In this document: piece by piece, positions 45,639 through 54,291 of the stretch
How the letters are laid out: each line of letters begins with the position of its first letter
Position numbering within the stretch: the stretch's first letter is position 1
From: an uncultured Vicinamibacterales bacterium
GTDB taxonomy: Bacteria > Acidobacteriota > Vicinamibacteria > Vicinamibacterales > UBA8438
Assembly: GCA_958295905.1 (NCBI GenBank)
Contig: OY282382.1
Location: 62,001 to 126,000, forward strand
Reading direction: 5' to 3'
DNA: 64,000 nt
Made by a program: the position numbers and the translations under genes
The notes under the pieces: model-generated
The model's database searches: none
What the model saw: the letters and a program-made list of their open reading frames with translations, nothing else
Told to the model about the DNA's origin: nothing

Positions 45639-47030
45639 ATGGAACAGAAGCAGAAGGACGGGCGGAGCCTGCCGCCACCGACACCGGACCCGCGCCATCC
45701 CGAGGCGGTGCTCGACACGGCGCCGCGGGTGGCGGGCATCGACGTACACAAGATGAGCCTGACCGCCACGGCGCTGGTCGAGGACGGCGGCGGGCGCGTG
45801 TCTTTGGAGACGCGGCAGTACCGCACCTACGGCGCGGAGCTGGACCTGCTGGTCGGCTGGCTGGCCGGCCTGGACTTGACACGGGTGGTGATGGAGAGCA
45901 CGGGTGTGTTCTGGAAGTCGGTGCAGCGGGCGCTGGCCGAGGCCGGTGTGGACGTGTGGGTTGTCAACGCACGGCACGTCAAGCGCGTGCCCGGCCGCAA
46001 GACGGACGTCTCCGACAGCCAATGGCTGGCGACGCTGGCCCGCTACGGACTGGTCAGCCCGAGTTTCGTGGCGCCGCCGCAGTTGGAGGAGCTGCGGCGT
46101 ATGACGCGCCTGCACGCGCGCACGCGGCGGGTGGCGTCGACGCTGCGCAACATGATGCACCGCGTGCCGGACGAGGGCGGCCTGCGCATCGGCGGCATTC
46201 TGACGGACCTGTTCGGCCTCTCGGGCCGCCATCTGCTGGACGGCCTGGTCGAGGGCCGGGACCCGGAAGAGATGGTGCAGAACGTCAAGGGCAACGCCCG
46301 CAAGAAGATCCCTGCGCTGCTGGATGCTCTCGGGCGGGGGATGGACGACGGCGTCAAGCCGCTGGTGGTCTTGTTGCGCAACATGCTGGGCACGGTCGAG
46401 CGCTCGTTGGAGGACATGGAGCGGCGCATTTTCGACGCGGTCCGGCGGGATTACGAACTGCCCTGGACGCTGCTGCAGACGCTGCCGGGGACGGGACCGC
46501 TGGCGGCGGCCGCCCTGCTGGCGGAAGTCGGCGACGACATGGACGCCTTCGGCACGGCCCGGCGGCTGGCGAGTTGGGCGGGCATGTGCCCGGGCAACCA
46601 CGAATCGGCCGGCAAGAGCAAGGGCGGGAGGCGGCGCAAGGGCAATGTGTACCTGCGGCGCATCCTGTGTGAGATCGCGCACGCGGCGGCTCGCACCCGC
46701 AACACGCAGTTCGGGCCGTACAAGCAGCGGCTCGCGAAAGGGCGCGGCTCGGGACGGGCGGTCGTGGCGACGGGGCACAAGATCCTGCGCATCGTGTTCG
46801 CGATGCTCCGCGACGGCAAGCCGTACCGCGATCCGCAGATCGACTACGAGGCGCAGACCGCGAACAAGAACAAGGCACGCTGGTTGAGGATGCTGCGCAA
46901 GGCGAACCTGCTGCAGGAGGTGGCGAAGGCGGCCGCCGAGCAGTTGCGCCGCGCGCCGGCAGTGACCGGCGTGACCGGCGCCGGGCCGCCGGCAACGCTG
47001 GGCGGCGCACCCGCACCGGTCACTGCTTGA
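45639..47030 (+). CDS. IS110-family transposase
   Basis: 463 residues from ATG 45639. The DEDD RuvC-like domain has AGIDVHKMSLTA (Asp), VVMESTGVFWKSVQ (Glu) and RKTDVSDSQWLATL (Asp pair). The C-terminal Transposase_20 domain has LPGTGPLAAAALLAEVGD, and GMCPGNHESAGKSKGG with the nucleophilic Ser. Intact. Open reading frame upstream of 45639 is not supported by homology. 47031-47285 downstream is non-coding, probably the element's 3' end. Confidence 0.92.
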   Translation: MEQKQKDGRSLPPPTPDPRHPEAVLDTAPRVAGIDVHKMSLTATALVEDGGGRVSLETRQYRTYGAELDLLVGWLAGLDLTRVVMESTGVFWKSVQRALAEAGVDVWVVNARHVKRVPGRKTDVSDSQWLATLARYGLVSPSFVAPPQLEELRRMTRLHARTRRVASTLRNMMHRVPDEGGLRIGGILTDLFGLSGRHLLDGLVEGRDPEEMVQNVKGNARKKIPALLDALGRGMDDGVKPLVVLLRNMLGTVERSLEDMERRIFDAVRRDYELPWTLLQTLPGTGPLAAAALLAEVGDDMDAFGTARRLASWAGMCPGNHESAGKSKGGRRRKGNVYLRRILCEIAHAAARTRNTQFGPYKQRLAKGRGSGRAVVATGHKILRIVFAMLRDGKPYRDPQIDYEAQTANKNKARWLRMLRKANLLQEVAKAAAEQLRRAPAVTGVTGAGPPATLGGAPAPVTA

Positions 47031-47285
47031 CTCGGCGACGGCCGGCGCCTGCACGGAAGAAGCGCGGGCGAAGGGGAAGCACGCGTACCGGGCGCGCCGG
47101 GCGCCGTCCTCTCAGCTTCCACTCGGACACCGCCGGCCTGACGAAAGAGCCGTCGGGGCGGGAAAGGTGAAGTGCGTCTATGCCTCGCGGGGCTTTCGGA
47201 GGAAATCTGACGTGCACCCCGAGAACCCGCGCGCCTTGACTGGCCGACCCTGATTGCGGAGAATGTCCTGTCCGGGGGGGCTGAA

Positions 47286-47708
47286 ATGAAGATCCACGAG
47301 CGCCTGACCGGCGGCGAACCGCTCGAGGGCGGCTCTGACCGCGGCTTCGGCATCGTCTTCGCCCTCGTGTTCGCCGCCGTCGGTCTGTTCCCGCTGCTCG
47401 ACGGCGGGCCGCCCCGCGGCTGGGCGTTCGGCGTCACGGGAGCCGTCCTCGCGGCGGCGTTCGTCAAGCCGGCGTTGCTGACGCCGTTCAATCGGGTCTG
47501 GTTCAAGTTCGGCCTGCTGCTCCAGCGCGTGGTCAACCCGCTCGTCATGGCGGTGATCTACTTTGCCGTGGTCACTCCGACCGGTCTCGTCATGCGCGCC
47601 CTGGGCAAGGATCCGTTGCGCCTGCGGTACGACCCGGATGCGGAGAGCTACTGGATCCACCGCGACCCGCCGGGCCCGGAGCGCGAATCGATGAAGAACC
47701 AGTTCTGA
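47286..47708 (+). CDS. SxtJ-family membrane protein
   Basis: 140 residues with three to four hydrophobic helices (GIVFALVFAAVGLFPLLDGG, WAFGVTGAVLAAAFV, VNPLVMAVIYFAVVTPTGLV) and the conserved C-terminal DPLRLRYDPDAESYWIHRD. This matches SxtJ-like proteins that travel with NodU/CmcH carbamoyltransferases. Function is unproven; perhaps membrane docking. It is first of a three-gene operon. Confidence 0.8.
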   Translation: MKIHERLTGGEPLEGGSDRGFGIVFALVFAAVGLFPLLDGGPPRGWAFGVTGAVLAAAFVKPALLTPFNRVWFKFGLLLQRVVNPLVMAVIYFAVVTPTGLVMRALGKDPLRLRYDPDAESYWIHRDPPGPERESMKNQF

Positions 47709-47737
47709 ACGTTCTGAGCCGCGCGGAGAGATTTCCA

Positions 47738-47887
47738 ATGTCCTTTCTCTGTGAACTGTGGGTCTTCATGCGGGTGCGCAAGAAGTACTGGCTGTTTCCG
47801 GTCATCGTCATGATGCTGGTGCTGGGCGGGCTGATCGTGCTGGGCCAGAGCAGCGCGGTCGCGCCGATGATCTACACGATCTTCTGA
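47738..47887 (+). CDS. DUF5989-family small membrane protein
   Basis: 49 residues: MSFLCELWVFMRVRKKYWL then a single helix FPVIVMMLVLGGLIVLG and SSAVAPMIYTIF. The pattern (FLxELWxFMRxRKKxWLxP, ending in a short hydrophobic segment) is that of DUF5989/SxtK-like peptides found between SxtJ and a carbamoyltransferase. It ends 3 bp before the next start. Confidence 0.8.
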   Translation: MSFLCELWVFMRVRKKYWLFPVIVMMLVLGGLIVLGQSSAVAPMIYTIF

Positions 47888-47890
47888 GCC

Positions 47891-49819
47891 GTGCGCATCC
47901 TCGGCCTCTCGGCCTTCTATCACGACAGCGCCGCGGCCCTGGTGGCGGGCGGGCGGATCGTCGCCGCCGCGCAGGAGGAGCGTTTCACGCGCAAGCGGCA
48001 CGATTCGGACTATCCGGCCAACGCCGTCGCCTGCTGCCTGGAGCAGGCCGGCATCACCCTTGACGAGGTCGACCGGGTCGCGTTCTACGACAAGCCGTTT
48101 CTCAAGTTCGAGCGGCTGCTCGAGACCTGTGTCGCGTTCGCGCCGCGCGGCTTCCGTTCCTTCCGCATGGCGGTCCCGATCTGGATCAAGGAGAAGCTGT
48201 TTCAGAAGAGCCTGCTGCGCCGGAAGCTGCGGGCGCTCGCCCCGAATGTGGACTGGGAGGCCAAACTGCTGTTCGCCGAGCACCATCAGTCGCACGCGGC
48301 GAGCGCGTTCTATCCGTCACCTTTCCGCGAGGCGGTGGTGCTGACCATGGACGGGGTCGGCGAGTGGGCCACCACCTCGGTGGCCGTCGGCCGCGGCAGC
48401 GACCTGGAGATGACGCGGGAGATCCACTTCCCGCATTCCCTGGGGCTGCTCTACTCGGCCTTCACCTACTACACCGGCTTCAGGGTGAACTCCGGCGAGT
48501 ACAAGGTGATGGGCCTCGCGCCCTACGGCGAACCGAAGCACCTCCGGACCATTCTCGATCACCTGATTGACCTGAAACCGGACGGCACTTTCCGTCTGAA
48601 TCTCGACTACTTCGCCTACTGCACCGGGCTGACGATGACGAACGGCCGGTTCGACGCGCTGTTCGGCGGCCCGCCGCGCGAGCCGGACGAGCCGCTGACG
48701 CAGCGGCACATGGACCTGGCCGCCTCGGTGCAGGCGGTGATCGAGGAAGCGGTGCTGCGGCTGACCCGCTCGCTGCGGGTGGAAACCGGCATCCCCCATC
48801 TTTGTCTCGCCGGCGGCGTCGCGCTGAACTGCGTGGCCAACGGCAAGGTATTGCGCGACGGCCGGTTCGACGACCTCTGGGTCCAACCTGCGGCCGGCGA
48901 CGCCGGAGGGGCGCTCGGCGCCGCGCTGACGGCGAGTCATCGCCTGTGCGGCGAACCGCGTCCCTCCGTATCCGCCGGCCGCGCCGGAGCAGGCGGTCCT
49001 CCCTGTCATTCCCGCCAAATGGAGCACGAAAGCCGGAAGGATCCCTCCGTGCCGTCTGCCGCCGGCGGAACGGACGCCATGCGCGGCGCCTTGCTCGGTC
49101 CCGCCTTCGGCTCCGACGAGATTCGCGCCGCGCTCGATGCGGCAGGCGCGCGCTATGAGACGCTCGCGGACGACGCGTTGATCGAAGCCGCGGTGGAGGC
49201 GCTGGCCGCGGGCGAAGCGGTCGGCTGGTTCCAGGGCCGGATGGAGTTCGGCCCGCGCTCACTCGGCAACCGGTCCATCCTGGGAGACGCCCGTTCGCCC
49301 ACCATGCAGAAGACGCTCAACCTCAAGGTCAAGCACCGCGAGTCGTTTCGGCCGTTCGCGCCGAGCGTGCTGCTCGAAGATGTCGCGGACTGGTTCGAAC
49401 TGGACCGCGACAGTCCCTACATGCTGCTGGTGGCGGAAGTCAGCACCGAGCGGCGCAAGCCGGCAGCCGAATCGCAGGATGCGCTGTTCGGCATCGACCG
49501 GTTGCGCCTGCCGCGCTCGGACATTCCCGCGGTGACCCATGTGGACTGTTCCGCCCGCGTGCAGACCGTTGACCGCGAAACCAACCCCCGCTACCACGCG
49601 CTGCTGGAAGCCTTCAAGGCCGAAACAGGTTGCCCGGTCCTCGTGAACACCAGCTTCAATGTGCGCGGCGAGCCCATCGTCTGTACCCCGTCCGACGCCT
49701 TCCGCTGCTTCATGGGCACGGACCTCGACTGCCTCGCCATCGGCAACTGCTTCCTGCGCAAGACGGAGCAGGACCCGTCGCTCAAGCGCGAGTTCACGGA
49801 CTCGTTCGAGCCGGATTGA
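47891..49819 (+). CDS. NodU/CmcH-family O-carbamoyltransferase
   Basis: 642 residues with GTG start. The N-terminal ASKHA/Kae1-like domain has ILGLSAFYHDSAAALV, AEHHQSHAASAFYPSPF (metal His residues) and TMDGVGEWATTSV. The C-terminal YrdC-like part has WFQGRMEFGPRSLGNRSILG and VNTSFNVRGEPIVCTPSDA. These enzymes use carbamoyl phosphate and ATP to carbamoylate a hydroxyl, here probably on a sugar. A Gly/Pro/Ser-rich insert of ~45 residues (about 355-400) separates the domains and is unusually long. It is grouped with SxtJ and DUF5989 genes. Confidence 0.9.
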   Translation: MRILGLSAFYHDSAAALVAGGRIVAAAQEERFTRKRHDSDYPANAVACCLEQAGITLDEVDRVAFYDKPFLKFERLLETCVAFAPRGFRSFRMAVPIWIKEKLFQKSLLRRKLRALAPNVDWEAKLLFAEHHQSHAASAFYPSPFREAVVLTMDGVGEWATTSVAVGRGSDLEMTREIHFPHSLGLLYSAFTYYTGFRVNSGEYKVMGLAPYGEPKHLRTILDHLIDLKPDGTFRLNLDYFAYCTGLTMTNGRFDALFGGPPREPDEPLTQRHMDLAASVQAVIEEAVLRLTRSLRVETGIPHLCLAGGVALNCVANGKVLRDGRFDDLWVQPAAGDAGGALGAALTASHRLCGEPRPSVSAGRAGAGGPPCHSRQMEHESRKDPSVPSAAGGTDAMRGALLGPAFGSDEIRAALDAAGARYETLADDALIEAAVEALAAGEAVGWFQGRMEFGPRSLGNRSILGDARSPTMQKTLNLKVKHRESFRPFAPSVLLEDVADWFELDRDSPYMLLVAEVSTERRKPAAESQDALFGIDRLRLPRSDIPAVTHVDCSARVQTVDRETNPRYHALLEAFKAETGCPVLVNTSFNVRGEPIVCTPSDAFRCFMGTDLDCLAIGNCFLRKTEQDPSLKREFTDSFEPD

Positions 49820-49863
49820 CAGACAAGAGGCACGACTTGGACAGGAATAAATCCTGGCCAGCC

Positions 49864-51543
49864 ATGTTTCCGGAGAAGGTGAGAAACCATGACGCGCCGC
49901 GTAAAGCCACCCAATACCCCCCCCCAACAATCCGTCGTGCGCTGCGCTTGGTCGGCTGGAACGCGCTGTTTCTCACCATGGGTCTGGCGCTGATCGCGGT
50001 TGCCGGGGAGGCGTATCTTCGGCTGACGGTGCCCTTCGTGGATAACAGCATTCCCTCGCACTTCGTCCCCGAGGTCGGGCGGATACGGAAACCCACCGCA
50101 GAAATCCGTCATACGAACGGGCTTGATTTCTGGACCATCTCTCGCACGAACAGTCTGGGGTTTCTCGACCGCGAACCTCCGAGCTCCGAGCGCGCCGCCG
50201 CGAGCTGCCACATCGCCATGATCGGTGATTCCTATGTGGAGGCACTCCAGGTTCCCATCGCCGACAAGTTTCAAGTTCGGCTGGAAGAGCTCGCCGCCGA
50301 GGAACTCCGACATCTGGACATCACGACCTCGGCGTTCGGGATCACCCGCACCGGCCAAGTCAACCAACTGGCGTACTACGACGAATTCTCCCGGCATCTG
50401 CGGCCCGCCTTGGTGGTGCTCGTCTTCGTCTCCAACGACTTCATGAACAATGCGCCAATCCTAGACGGGTTGAACCGAGGCATGGATCCGGACCGACTCC
50501 CCGAGGTTTCTGCGACGCGAGGCGCGGATGGGACCATCACGCTGCAACCGCCCCATCCCCATTCACCGGAGTCCCGATTGGCCGTCCCATCCCGGCACCC
50601 GCGCGTCACGGACCGCCTGACTGCCATGTCTGCCTTCGTGAAGTGGCTGGATGCCAAGAGGCGCGCTTATTTCCCGGACGACACCGATCCCGAACTGATC
50701 GCCCAGGTGGCGCTGCTGAGCCGGCGCTCCCCCCGCTACGCCGCGCTGCTCGATGGCTGGCGGCCAACGACGCGAGGCTTCAATGTTCAGTTCCGGATCA
50801 CACGGGATCTGCCTGCCGTGTACGAGGACGCACTGGACTTCACGGGCTTCGCGCTGGATCAGTTCAGGGAACGCGCGGACCGCGACGGCGCCGCATTGGT
50901 CATCCTGTCCACGCCCCTCATGGGCACCCGAGGCGACCTCGCTTTCGACCGCCTGACCGCTCTGGCCGAACCGCGGGGCATCCCCGTCATCGACTACAAC
51001 AACTATGTACTCCGCCAGGGCGCCGAGCCCAGGGATGCGAGATGGGAGCACGACTCCCACTGGAACACCGCCGGTCACCGGTGGGCAGCGGAAGCCCTGC
51101 TTGAGTACCTGAAGGCGAACCAGGAGATATGCACGAGGCGAAAGAGCCCGACCTCACCCCCGCCACTTCCTTCCTGGCTGACGGACTATGAGCCCATCGC
51201 GTCCGGCGAACCGATGGCCCGCTCGGTCTTCGACATCTATCTTCACGAGAATACGGTGAGCTACCTCAAGTCGCCGTGCAGCGCGGCGGATGCGCAGGCG
51301 CAGTTCTTTTTGCACATCGTCCCGGAAGCTGTCAAAGACCTGCCGGCCGGCCGCCGGTGGTACGGCTACGACAATCTGGATTTCCACTACGGGGGATCCG
51401 CCGCTCTGGCCTTTAGCGGCAGGTGCATTGTGGAGCGCCCGCTCCCCGACTATCCCATCGCCCGCATCAGAACCGGGCAGTTCACGCCGGACGATGGTCG
51501 GATCTGGGAGGCCGAGTTCTCCGTTGCGCCACGACCAGACTAG
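49864..51543 (+). CDS. membrane-anchored SGNH hydrolase-like protein 1 with C-terminal module
   Basis: A hydrophobic anchor (LVGWNALFLTMGLALIAVAG) is followed by the SGNH domain: IGDSYVEALQ (Ser about residue 123), VFVSNDFMNN (block III Asn) and HDSHWNTAGHRWA (catalytic Asp/His about residues 397-399). The last ~110 residues are the module starting SGEPMARSVFDIYL and ending IRTGQFTPDDGRIWEAEF. Such proteins esterify or de-esterify sugars in the periplasm. In this sequence ATG 49864 is in frame; the better start ATG 49889 (GGAGAAGG upstream, MTRRVKPP) would be in frame only with one more C in the C9 tract at 49917-49925. Confidence 0.78.
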   Translation: MFPEKVRNHDAPRKATQYPPPTIRRALRLVGWNALFLTMGLALIAVAGEAYLRLTVPFVDNSIPSHFVPEVGRIRKPTAEIRHTNGLDFWTISRTNSLGFLDREPPSSERAAASCHIAMIGDSYVEALQVPIADKFQVRLEELAAEELRHLDITTSAFGITRTGQVNQLAYYDEFSRHLRPALVVLVFVSNDFMNNAPILDGLNRGMDPDRLPEVSATRGADGTITLQPPHPHSPESRLAVPSRHPRVTDRLTAMSAFVKWLDAKRRAYFPDDTDPELIAQVALLSRRSPRYAALLDGWRPTTRGFNVQFRITRDLPAVYEDALDFTGFALDQFRERADRDGAALVILSTPLMGTRGDLAFDRLTALAEPRGIPVIDYNNYVLRQGAEPRDARWEHDSHWNTAGHRWAAEALLEYLKANQEICTRRKSPTSPPPLPSWLTDYEPIASGEPMARSVFDIYLHENTVSYLKSPCSAADAQAQFFLHIVPEAVKDLPAGRRWYGYDNLDFHYGGSAALAFSGRCIVERPLPDYPIARIRTGQFTPDDGRIWEAEFSVAPRPD

Positions 51544-51555
51544 CTAGCTAGCTAG
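51540..51555 (+). repeat. (CTAG)4 microsatellite at the stop codon of SGNH gene 1
   Basis: Four perfect tandem CTAG units include the TAG stop at 51541-51543. CTAG is normally rare in bacterial DNA and is the border of the MITE-like elements and the IS1182 element in this window. Confidence 0.9.
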
Positions 51556-51606
51556 TAGGCATGGTTCGACGTTTCATGAACAAGCGTGCAAAGGGAGAGA
51601 GACACC

Positions 51607-52097
51607 ATGGTTAGCACCAAGACCGGGCGTGAGGCCGCTCCGGAAGGAGTCTCGATAGTATGGGTTGGTGTCTTTGGCTACCTCTTTCTGTGTCTGAACG
51701 TACTTTTCTTTAGCTCTCTCCTCGCTGCCGCTCCATTGATGTTCCAGGCGCTGAGCAGGGAAGACTATTGGGTGGAGAGCCTCACCGCAGTCTGGTCTCT
51801 CCTGACAGGCCTCGTGCTGTTCGTCACGGCCCTGGTGGAGCGGAGCTTCTTCCGGCGCTGCGGTCTATATCCTCGGCGGGATGGCGATGGTGTTTGTGGC
51901 CGGCGAAGAAATCAATTGGGGGCAGCGCATATTCGGGTTGGGGGCAGCGCATATTCGGGTTGGCGACGCCCGACTTCTTGATGCACTTGAACGAGTCGAA
52001 AGAATTCAATGTCCACAATATCAACAATGCTATGTTTGACATTATCTACTTGAATGGCACGCTGGTCCTGTGCAAGGTTGAAAGGCAACAAGCATGA
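51607..52097 (+). pseudogene. membrane protein of the GEEISWGQR family, broken copy 1
   Basis: Begins MVSTKTGREAAPEGVS and continues with helices GYLFLCLNVLFFSSLLAAA and LLTGLVLFVTALVER. Then the frame is lost near 51850-51910. A 22-bp tandem duplication at 51916-51959 repeats GGGGGCAGCGCATATTCGGG. Another frame resumes with WGQRIFGLATPDFLM and HNINNAMFDIIYLNGTLVL, ending at 52097 in an ATGA overlap with SGNH gene 2. About half the C-terminal part of the family is missing. Function of the intact family is unknown. Confidence 0.75.
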
Positions 52098-54112
52098 CTC
52101 GGACGGGAATGAAAATCCGCCGCGCGCTGCGTCTGGCCGGCTGGAACGCGCTGTTTCTCGCGGCGGGCCTGGCGCTGATCGGAGTCGTCGGTGAGACGTA
52201 CTTCCGGCTGCGGGCGCCCTTCTTGGAGAGCGACACTCCCTACACCTGGTTTCCAACTGTCGGGTGGCTGCACACACCCAACGCGGAGGTGCGCCATACG
52301 AACGGCCTTGATTTCTGGACCGAGTCACGAGCCAACGGCCTGGGCTTCGTGGACCGCGAACCCTCGGGCATCGAGCGGGCCGCGGCAGGCTGCCACATCG
52401 CCATGATCGGCGATTCTTTTGTGGCCGCGCTTGAGGTTCCCATCGCCGACAAGTTCCACGTTCGGCTGGAGGAACTCGCCGCCGGGGAACTGCGCCATCT
52501 GGACATTACGACCTCGGCGTTTGGGATCTCCGGCACCGGCCAAGTCAACCAACTGGCGTACTACGACGAATTCGCACGGCATCTGCGACCTGCTCTGATA
52601 GTGCTCGTCTTCGTCTCCAACGACTTCATGAACAATGCGCCCATCCTGGATGGGTTGCACCGGGGAAGGGATCCGGACCGACTCGAGTATGTCTCCGCGA
52701 CACGAGGCGCGGATGGAACCATCACGCTGCGACCGCCCCATCCTCCTTCTCCGGAGTCCCGGTTGGTCACCATGGCCTCGACTTCTCCGCCGTGGTATTC
52801 GCGCGGCACGGACCGCCTGACCGGCATATCCCCCCTCGCGAACTGGCTGGATGCCAAGAGGCGCGCTTCTTCCTCGGACGACACCGATCCCGAACTGGTC
52901 GCCCAAGTGGCGCTGCTGAGCCGGCGCTCCCCCGGCTACGCCGCGCTGCTCGACGGGTGGCGGCCAACGACGCGGGAAGGCATGGATGATCCGTTCGTGG
53001 ACGCACAAGATATGCCGCCCGTCTACGAGGACGCCCTGGACTTCACGGGTTTCGCGCTGGACCGATTCAGGGAACGCGCGGACCGCGACGGCACCGCGTT
53101 GGTCATTCTGTCCACGCGCACCTTCGACCGCCTGACCGCTCTGGCCGAACCGCGAGGCATTCCCGTCATCGACCAGTACGACTACATACTCCGCCAGGGC
53201 GCCGAGCCGAGGGATGCGAGATGGGAGCACGACGGCCACTGGAACATCGCCGGTCACCGGTGGGCAGCGGAAGCCCTGCTTGAGTACCTGAAGGCAAACC
53301 AGGAGATATGCACGAGGCGAAAGAGCCCGACCTCGCCCCCGCCACTTCCTTCCTGGCTGACGGACTACGAGTCCATCGCGTCCGGCGAACCGGCGGCCCG
53401 CTCCGACTTCGACATCTATCTTCGTGAGAACACGGTGTCCTACCTCAAGTCGCCGTGCAGCGCGGCGGATGTGCAGGCGGAGTTTTTCCTGCATGTCGTC
53501 CCGGAAGACCTGGAGGACCTGCCTGCCGACCGCCGGCAGTACGGCTTCGGCGGTGCGAACTTCCGCTACGGGGAATACGCCGCCCTGGTCTTTGGCGGCC
53601 GGTGCATTATGGAGCATCCGCTCCCCGACTATCCCATCGCCCGCATCCGGACCGGGCAGTTCACCCCCGAGGGTGACCAGATCTGGATAGTGGAAGGCAA
53701 ACCGTCTTGGCTGACGGACTACGAGTCCATCGCGTCCGGCGAGCCGGCGGCCCGCTCCGTCTTCGACGTCTATATCGGCGATATCGGCGAGAACACGGTG
53801 GCCTACCTCAAGTCGCCGTGCAGCGCGGCGGATGTGCAAGCGGAGTTTTTCCTGCACGTGGTCCCGGAAGACCTGGAGGACCTGCCGGCCGACCGCCGGC
53901 AGTACGGCTTCGGCGGTGCGAACTTCCGCTACGGGGAATACGCCGCCCTGCCCTTTGGCGGCCGGTGCATTATGGAGTATCCGCTCCCCGACTATCCCAT
54001 CGCCCGCATCCGGACCGGGCAGTTCACCCCCGAAGGCGACCAGATCTGGGTGGCCGAGTTCCCCGTCGGCGCGGTGGAAGGCGAACCGCCGCCGTCTACT
54101 GCTGTCCGATAG
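52094..54112 (+). CDS. membrane-anchored SGNH hydrolase-like protein 2 with two tandem C-terminal modules
   Basis: 672 residues. Start MTRTGMKIRRALRLAGWNA; anchor LFLAAGLALIGVVGETYF; IGDSFVAALE (Ser about residue 107); VFVSNDFMNN; HDGHWNIAGHRWA. The C-terminal module (about 432-533) is repeated at 540-655 after the linker KPSWLTDYESIAS. The copies are almost identical, so this is a recent duplication of ~350 bp. A short deletion near residue 338 removes the usual LMGTRGDLA. It is coupled to the upstream pseudogene by ATGA. Confidence 0.82.
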   Translation: MTRTGMKIRRALRLAGWNALFLAAGLALIGVVGETYFRLRAPFLESDTPYTWFPTVGWLHTPNAEVRHTNGLDFWTESRANGLGFVDREPSGIERAAAGCHIAMIGDSFVAALEVPIADKFHVRLEELAAGELRHLDITTSAFGISGTGQVNQLAYYDEFARHLRPALIVLVFVSNDFMNNAPILDGLHRGRDPDRLEYVSATRGADGTITLRPPHPPSPESRLVTMASTSPPWYSRGTDRLTGISPLANWLDAKRRASSSDDTDPELVAQVALLSRRSPGYAALLDGWRPTTREGMDDPFVDAQDMPPVYEDALDFTGFALDRFRERADRDGTALVILSTRTFDRLTALAEPRGIPVIDQYDYILRQGAEPRDARWEHDGHWNIAGHRWAAEALLEYLKANQEICTRRKSPTSPPPLPSWLTDYESIASGEPAARSDFDIYLRENTVSYLKSPCSAADVQAEFFLHVVPEDLEDLPADRRQYGFGGANFRYGEYAALVFGGRCIMEHPLPDYPIARIRTGQFTPEGDQIWIVEGKPSWLTDYESIASGEPAARSVFDVYIGDIGENTVAYLKSPCSAADVQAEFFLHVVPEDLEDLPADRRQYGFGGANFRYGEYAALPFGGRCIMEYPLPDYPIARIRTGQFTPEGDQIWVAEFPVGAVEGEPPPSTAVR

Positions 54113-54178
54113 TTCTCCGGAAACCCGGACCATACATGGAGACTATCTGTGTCAAGCGACAACATGCGTGCGAGCACC

Positions 54179-54273
54179 ATGACGCGCAGCGCAGCGCCCC
54201 CCTCGACAACGGTCGGGAGCACGGCTGGAGCTCCTGCTGGCGGCAATCTCACGGACGTCATTCAGCGGCCTGA
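54179..54273 (+). pseudogene. stub of the GEEISWGQR membrane-protein gene
   Basis: The ATG at 54179 and the next ~45 bp match the 5' end of the copy at 56042. The last ~35 bp (GGCAATCTCACGGACGTCA...) match the 3' end of that copy at 56900-56930. About 800 bp between are deleted. It shows that a full gene once stood before SGNH gene 3. Confidence 0.7.
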
Positions 54274-54291
54274 AACCGCCGGGCGGCAGGC

